From: an uncultured Alistipes sp.
GTDB taxonomy: Bacteria > Bacteroidota > Bacteroidia > Bacteroidales > Rikenellaceae
Direction: 5' to 3'
Assembly: GCA_900769445.1 (NCBI GenBank)
Contig: CAAGGR010000109.1
Coordinates: 3,328-67,327 of the forward strand
Length of the DNA stretch: 64,000 nucleotides
Part shown: positions 60,134 to 64,000 of the stretch, one piece after another
Layout: the number at the start of each line of letters is the position of its first letter
Position numbering within the stretch: the stretch's first letter is position 1
Position numbers and translations under genes: made by a program
The notes under the pieces: model-generated
Databases searched by the model: none
The model's input: the letters and a program-made list of their open reading frames with translations, nothing else
What the model was told of the DNA's origin: nothing

Positions 60134-60260
60134 AATTTCTTGTCAGAAGGGGTTAGATTTGGTGCCAAGTCGAAATTGGCCCGGATGGGGGTGTACTTGG
60201 CGTACATCCCCATTCGGGACAATGAGCTTGGTGCCGAAGATGACCACTTATCACAAGAAA
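60133..60260. repeat. Palindromic repeat copy D2, touching the yeiH-like stop codon
   Basis: Left arm TAATTTCTTGTCAGAAGGGG (60133-60152), right arm ending CCACTTATCACAAGAAA at 60260, where the leftward gene's stop codon (TTA 60261-60263) begins. Inner stem CCCGGATGGGGGT / ATCCCCATTCGGG (60180-60218) with tip GTACTTGGCGTAC (60193-60205). Confidence 0.9.
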
Positions 60261-61544
60261 TTAAAGGAGTGGTTTAATCACCCCAAACATTATCCAGGCG
60301 ATAACACCCGTAATAATGATATTAAAGAGCTGAGTCCCAAGAAAGGCGTGGAGAATCCTACGGTTTTCGCGGGAGACAATATCTTTAAGACGGGTATCCA
60401 TTCCTATACAGACAAAGGAGAGGGAGAAGAAGAAGGTTGAAAAGTTCTTCGCCATAGTAGTCTCTATAACCTTACCAGAAGTGTTAATGGTAAGAAGATC
60501 TTGCGTCTGCAGGATGCTAAATAGTGCCGAGGCAAGGAGAAAACCGAGGATAAATTTGGGGAATTTATCCCAAACGATAGCGAGTGATGGGCGGCTAATA
60601 TTAGCAGTTTTGTTCGAGTGCGCAGAGAGGTAGAGGGCAATAAAGAATGCCACAAAACCTATCAACACATTTTGTGTTGCCTTAACCACAATGGCGGTAT
60701 TTTCCGCAATCTGACCCACAGACTCAGCCGAGGCTACAACACCCGAGGTGGTATCTATAGTTCCACCTATCCAAGCGCCTATAACCTCATTTTGAATGGT
60801 TGGGTCATCAACTAAAAGTGGAACTATCATACCTGCAATCCAAGGCATTATGTATATCATTGGCACAACGACAATAAGCACCACCGAAATTATGTAAGAG
60901 AGGTGTTTCTTATCGGTACCCGCTACGCCTGAGGCTGTTATACATGCCGAGACACCACATATCGAGCAGCCACTTGCGAGGGTCATTGCTGTAGCCTTCT
61001 CTATCTTTAGTTTGCGAGCCAGCCAATAGCCAAAAGACCATACTATGCCGACCACTAAGATAGCCTGCATAAGACCTGCAGCGCCCGACTTCATAACATC
61101 GGAGAATAGCACCGTAGCACCAAGACATACAACGCCTATCTTAATAAAAAACTCCCCTTGAATGGCAGGCTTAAGCCACTCTGGCACCCTAAAAAGGTTA
61201 CGCACTATAAGTCCAAAGATTACCGAGAAGAAGACCGCCTCAAAACCGTAGGCCTTCACAACCTCGAGCTTTGCCACCCACTGCGCCAATACCGCAATAG
61301 CGAAGATTACTATAAAGGAGATAAGCAACCCCTTCATTGGACGACCAAGCACCCTATTACCCACAAAGAGCAGGACTAAGGCGATGATGAAGAACGTGCC
61401 GATATTGAGCCACGCCTCCAATGTGATTAGCGTTTCAGGGATCTTGGGGCCTCCGTTAGGTAGTAGAGGCGAGAGCATAGCGAGGGCAAGGAGTGGGATG
61501 CTCAAGAAGGTTACAACCCAATCCTCTGTAAGAAATCGTTTCAT
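60261..61544 (-). CDS. YeiH/UPF0324 family membrane transporter
   Basis: 427 residues, about ten membrane segments. Family motifs include IKIGVVCLGATVLFSDV, ASGCSICGVSACITASG, and GGTIDTTSGVVASAE. Usually annotated as a putative sulfate exporter; the substrate is not proven. An N-terminal segment FLSIPLLALAMLSPLL and a charged linker are normal. The porin gene lies 23 nt upstream on the same strand, so the pair may be one unit. Confidence 0.85.
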   Translation of the reverse strand: MKRFLTEDWVVTFLSIPLLALAMLSPLLPNGGPKIPETLITLEAWLNIGTFFIIALVLLFVGNRVLGRPMKGLLISFIVIFAIAVLAQWVAKLEVVKAYGFEAVFFSVIFGLIVRNLFRVPEWLKPAIQGEFFIKIGVVCLGATVLFSDVMKSGAAGLMQAILVVGIVWSFGYWLARKLKIEKATAMTLASGCSICGVSACITASGVAGTDKKHLSYIISVVLIVVVPMIYIMPWIAGMIVPLLVDDPTIQNEVIGAWIGGTIDTTSGVVASAESVGQIAENTAIVVKATQNVLIGFVAFFIALYLSAHSNKTANISRPSLAIVWDKFPKFILGFLLASALFSILQTQDLLTINTSGKVIETTMAKNFSTFFFSLSFVCIGMDTRLKDIVSRENRRILHAFLGTQLFNIIITGVIAWIMFGVIKPLL

Positions 61545-61567
61545 CTATTGATATATTGTATTCGGTT

Positions 61568-62569
61568 TTAGAAAATAGCCGTTACCATTAGGTTTAGACC
61601 GCTGGTATTATAATACTTAGGCGGCTGAAGCGAAGTATTCTCGATGGCGTAATTTAACTGAAAGCGCAAGTATGAGTATGGCTTAAATACCGCACCGAAG
61701 GTAACGCGATTAGCACCATGTTTCTCGCCATCGTTTAGAGTCTCATAGCGCGCAACAAGCATCCAACCCCTCTTTAGCTTATAGCCACCCATAACATAGA
61801 AGGCATCAACATTCCTATCATCAAACTTAGCCAAGGCATACTCACTTCTTACTATAAAGCTTGATGCATCGTATATTACACCCAGCGCGGTACGATTCGA
61901 GCGCTGAATATGCGCCTCATAGTTTGTTGCAGCAGACATCCACGAAGCAGAGAGCGAAAGCTCCTTAGAAGGCTTGAAGATAAGACGAGCAACAACATCC
62001 TTAGCATCGTTGTTATCAGCCTTATTTATGCCTGCACCATTGAAGATACCAAGGTTATAGCTTAGGATATGGTACCCCCTTGCCTCGCCAAAGCCTCCGT
62101 ACAACTGCAAACCTATATCACGACCGCCAGCAGAGATACCATCGAATCTGTCAGCATTACGCGCAAGCAGAGTTGTGATATATGAGTAATCGATAAACTC
62201 TACAGTCGTAGGACCATATATATCGTTCTCTATTGCGAATGGGATCTTAAACTGACCCAACTGCACATTGAACGCAGCAGATGGCTTATAGCGGAAATAG
62301 AGGTCGCAAATCTTTGGAGAGCCAACCATATCCACCTGCAAGCGGTAGTCGATATTATCCTGTGGCACATTACCTGTAAGGCTCACACGCGCACGCTTTA
62401 GATAGAAGGTGGATGATGGCTCGTCGCCACCCACACCTGGAGTTTGGAAGCCTCCTTGGAGATAGCCCGACAAAGACATATAATCTTTGGCAAATGTGCT
62501 ATTACTCTGCGCAGATGCCGACGACACCACTAACGCAGCGATTGCTAAGAGATAATACTTAAGTTTCAT
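61568..62569 (-). CDS. Outer-membrane porin, OprO/OprP-like
   Basis: 333 residues. Signal peptide MKLKYYLLAIAALVVSSASA, then a 16-strand-type barrel with family segments YMSLSGYLQGGFQTPGV, FYLKRARVSLTGNVPQDNID, FNVQLGQFKIPFA and GYKLKRGWMLVARYETLNDG, ending in a strand with terminal Phe (MVTAIF). Known relatives pass phosphate or polyphosphate; specificity here is unknown. A -7 box TATATTTG lies at 62596-62603, 27 nt upstream. Confidence 0.85.
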   Translation of the reverse strand: MKLKYYLLAIAALVVSSASAQSNSTFAKDYMSLSGYLQGGFQTPGVGGDEPSSTFYLKRARVSLTGNVPQDNIDYRLQVDMVGSPKICDLYFRYKPSAAFNVQLGQFKIPFAIENDIYGPTTVEFIDYSYITTLLARNADRFDGISAGGRDIGLQLYGGFGEARGYHILSYNLGIFNGAGINKADNNDAKDVVARLIFKPSKELSLSASWMSAATNYEAHIQRSNRTALGVIYDASSFIVRSEYALAKFDDRNVDAFYVMGGYKLKRGWMLVARYETLNDGEKHGANRVTFGAVFKPYSYLRFQLNYAIENTSLQPPKYYNTSGLNLMVTAIF

Positions 62570-62595
62570 ATTTTCATTTATTTAGTAATCTGGGG

Positions 62596-62603
62596 CAAAT
62601 ATA
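62596..62603 (-). promoter_or_regulatory. -7 box of the porin gene
   Basis: TATATTTG on the minus strand; the nearest TTTTG is only 16 nt upstream, so the -33 is unclear. Confidence 0.5.
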
Positions 62604-62677
62604 TACTGTTTTTCCTTTACAAAAGGTAGTATTAGTACTAATTATGGCGAAATTTCACACAACGATAACAACCACAT

Positions 62678-63169
62678 CTACAATAGTGTCTGCTCCTCAG
62701 CCGATGAGGGGTGCAGATTTATAATTTTTGAGTGCTGCCTGCGGGCGCGACCCAAAGTATAACCAGTACCACTGCGAGAGCCATTCCACCACGCCACAAG
62801 ATAGCCTGCGCCATCCACCAACATATCGTTGCGCTGATGGAATATAGTATTTTGATAGGCAAATCCTACATACCTAATAACCTGAGCCTTAGCGATAATC
62901 GCATCGTATTTTATTCGATTATCCTTATCAAAGCGCGCCGAGAATAGAGGCCATGGCACATAGGCTTCCAATACGATGTCGTCGTACAACTCCATTAGCG
63001 ATAGCACCACCTCGCCCGCAGCAAGGTCGAAGCCCTCAGCCATACCAACTCGGAAGATGCGCACACCCTCGGCATAGAGGTCGGCAACTACAGAGCGAAG
63101 TCTATCATCTGCCGAGCCATCATAGGAGCGATGTCCGCTAAAGGCTACGATATGTTGTGGAGTTTTCAT
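62678..63169 (-). CDS. SLOG/DUF1273-like protein (YspA type)
   Basis: 163 residues, Rossmann-like. N-terminal QHIVAFSGHRSYDG, then FRVGMAEGFDLAAGEVVLSL, then EAYVPWPLFSARF and KAQVIRYVGFAYQN, closing MLVDGAGYLVAWWNGSRSGT: the order seen in SLOG proteins that bind nucleotide-like ligands. Ligand and role unknown. The ATG at 63167-63169 is 4 nt past a -7 box. Stands alone; divergent from the YtxH gene. Confidence 0.8.
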   Translation of the reverse strand: MKTPQHIVAFSGHRSYDGSADDRLRSVVADLYAEGVRIFRVGMAEGFDLAAGEVVLSLMELYDDIVLEAYVPWPLFSARFDKDNRIKYDAIIAKAQVIRYVGFAYQNTIFHQRNDMLVDGAGYLVAWWNGSRSGTGYTLGRARRQHSKIINLHPSSAEEQTLL

Positions 63170-63173
63170 AATG

Positions 63174-63181
63174 CAAATATA
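63174..63181 (-). promoter_or_regulatory. -7 box 4 nt before the SLOG gene ATG
   Basis: Minus strand TATATTTG, CATT, ATG. Same geometry as at 24548 and 59369. Confidence 0.7.
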
Positions 63182-63294
63182 CTAAAAAGTATTTACGTTG
63201 CCTCGCCCCAACGAAATTATATCGAGTATGGCGTGTGTTTTGCAAGTAAAATGGTGAAATAGTTTTTCAACACTTTCTAAAACAGGTAAAAATT

Positions 63295-63489
63295 ATGAAA
63301 AAGAGTTCGGTTTGTCTACTACTTGCGCTTGGTGGCGCAGTTGTGGGTGCAGCAGTGGCAATACTTGTAACGCCACAGTCTGGCAAGGAGCTACGCGGTA
63401 AGTTGCGCACAGCATTTAACGAGGCACAGCATAAGATGCATCATGGTCATTGCGACTGCTATGGCGATGACTGCGAGTGCGACGAATAG
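63295..63489 (+). CDS. YtxH-domain small membrane protein with Cys/His tail
   Basis: 64 residues. One membrane segment (about 6-28, CLLLALGGAVVGAAVAILVT) followed by PQSGKELRGKLR, the YtxH signature. The C-terminus HKMHHGHCDCYGDDCECDE is packed with His, Cys and Asp and looks metal-binding, unlike most YtxH proteins. It overlaps the next gene. Confidence 0.8.
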   Translation: MKKSSVCLLLALGGAVVGAAVAILVTPQSGKELRGKLRTAFNEAQHKMHHGHCDCYGDDCECDE

Positions 63490-63796
63490 CCTCAAAGCGA
63501 TTAGTGCAGTGTCGTTAATACTGTTTATGTGTGCCATAATTGTTGGGGTGTTTGCCCTGACTATGGCACTTGCGTTGTGGCTCGGGGAGTTAATCTGCAA
63601 CGCAACAATGGCATGGGTTATCGTGGGCGCAATATTTATTGTTGTGGCTGTGATAATCTACTTCGTATCGCTCCACAAGACCATCAGACGCATCAACCGT
63701 CGCCTTGATACGGTCTACGAGGTCAGCGCCACCATCGAAGCTCTCTACCGACAGATTGTATCACTGATACAACGATTTATACGTAGCTGGAAGTAG
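63467..63796 (+). CDS. Small membrane protein, phage-holin-family/DUF1469-like
   Basis: About 109 residues with two hydrophobic helices (SLILFMCAIIVGVFALTMAL and MAWVIVGAIFIVVAVIIYF) and a basic, amphipathic C-terminus (TIRRINRRLDTVYEV). Similar small proteins follow YtxH genes in Bacteroidales and are annotated as holin-family without phage context. Starts at 63443, 63461 and 63467 are possible; all overlap the YtxH gene, so translation is probably coupled. Confidence 0.65.
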   Translation: MTASATNSLKAISAVSLILFMCAIIVGVFALTMALALWLGELICNATMAWVIVGAIFIVVAVIIYFVSLHKTIRRINRRLDTVYEVSATIEALYRQIVSLIQRFIRSWK

Positions 63797-63883
63797 GTGG
63801 GATTAGAGCCGAAAGGGGTCTAAAGGGTAAAATAAAAAAGGCATAGCCTTTTAACAACACGCACCATCCTCAGCGCGAGACCC

Positions 63884-64000
63884 AATTTCTTGTCAGAAGG
63901 GGTCAGATGCAACGCTCGGCAAAAAAAAATGCGGATGGGCTGTACTTTGGCGTACTGCCCATTCGCATTTATTTTTGTTAGCGGCAGCAGATGTGCCCCT
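63884..64000. repeat. Palindromic repeat copy E, cut by window edge
   Basis: Left arm AATTTCTTGTCAGAAGGGGT (63884-63903), preceded by GCGAGACCC as in copy D1. Inner stem AAATGCGGATGGGCT / GCCCATTCGCATTT (63928-63970) with tip GTACTTTGGCGTAC (63942-63955). The right arm starts GTGCCCCT at the window end. Confidence 0.88.

Noticed and set aside
62678..63169. SLOG protein as a defence effector or sensor
   Set aside because: It stands alone beside a porin and a YtxH gene; no nuclease, TIR or membrane effector adjoins it.
1551..64000. Palindromes as complete insertion sequences
   Set aside because: Each is only about 115-150 nt with no coding capacity; at most they are MITE- or REP-like.
1..64000. 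tRNA or rRNA genes
   Set aside because: None found by eye on either strand; a covariance-model scan would be decisive.

Overview
The window reads as a chromosomal segment of a gut-type anaerobe of the phylum Bacteroidota, probably order Bacteroidales (an Alistipes/Rikenellaceae-like genome is my guess, not shown). The reasons are promoters of the TTG-N19-21-TAnnTTTG type, almost no Shine-Dalgarno sequences, BACON-domain lipoproteins with acidic residues after the lipobox Cys, a PorX-type response regulator, a GldE/LptC/PpiD-like cluster, an Rnf complex, and a 29-residue basic ribosomal-type protein typical of the phylum. No rRNA, tRNA, CRISPR array, prophage or transposase gene was recognised.

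Layout. 1-18.4 kb is a leftward housekeeping block: xerC/D (cut by the window edge), lspA, a PpiD-like chaperone, gldE-like, lptC-like, a TPR protein, an outer-membrane barrel, coaX, mfd, RNase G, a bL38/mS38-like peptide, HU, an SRPBCC protein, tsaE, porX and a Nudix hydrolase. 18.4-34 kb runs rightward: a DPP5-like S9 peptidase, then eight cell-envelope lipoproteins interrupted by one glycosyltransferase. Six of these carry BACON domains, and most share an unnamed C-terminal beta-rich module. Most have their own promoter and terminator. 34-40.8 kb is leftward: trmH-like, rnz, trxB, a DUF4954 beta-helix protein, rsmG, an ECF-like sigma factor and a GT2-like protein with a degraded DxD. 40.9-48.5 kb is one rightward operon: tgt, lptF/G, an mqnE-PASTA gene fusion, rluD-like, ygiQ-like and a small lipoprotein. 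48.7-55.9 kb is a leftward operon nadE-rseC-rnfBCDGEA. 56.2-59.1 kb is a thiamine operon (thiD-thiE-thi4-thiE/tenI) behind a TPP riboswitch. The right end holds a low-molecular-weight phosphatase, a YeiH transporter, an O/P-type porin, a SLOG protein, a YtxH protein and a small membrane protein.

How the genes work together. The Rnf operon starts with NAD synthase, linking NAD supply to the ferredoxin:NAD+ ion pump; mqnE supplies menaquinone by the futalosine route. The thi operon makes and joins both halves of thiamine, using a sulfide-type Thi4 suited to anaerobic life. LspA, LptC, LptF/G, PpiD-like, PorX and the lipoproteins all concern the envelope.

Most unusual: (1) a dispersed family of long imperfect palindromes, at least six copies, several starting right at the stop codon of a gene, with diverged but still self-complementary inner stems and a conserved GTAC-type tip; (2) the in-frame fusion of a cytosolic radical-SAM enzyme to a membrane-anchored PASTA protein; (3) NAD synthase lacking its glutaminase cysteine; (4) three genes with a promoter -7 box exactly 4 nt from the ATG, implying leaderless mRNAs; (5) the lipoprotein array with its repeated undescribed module.
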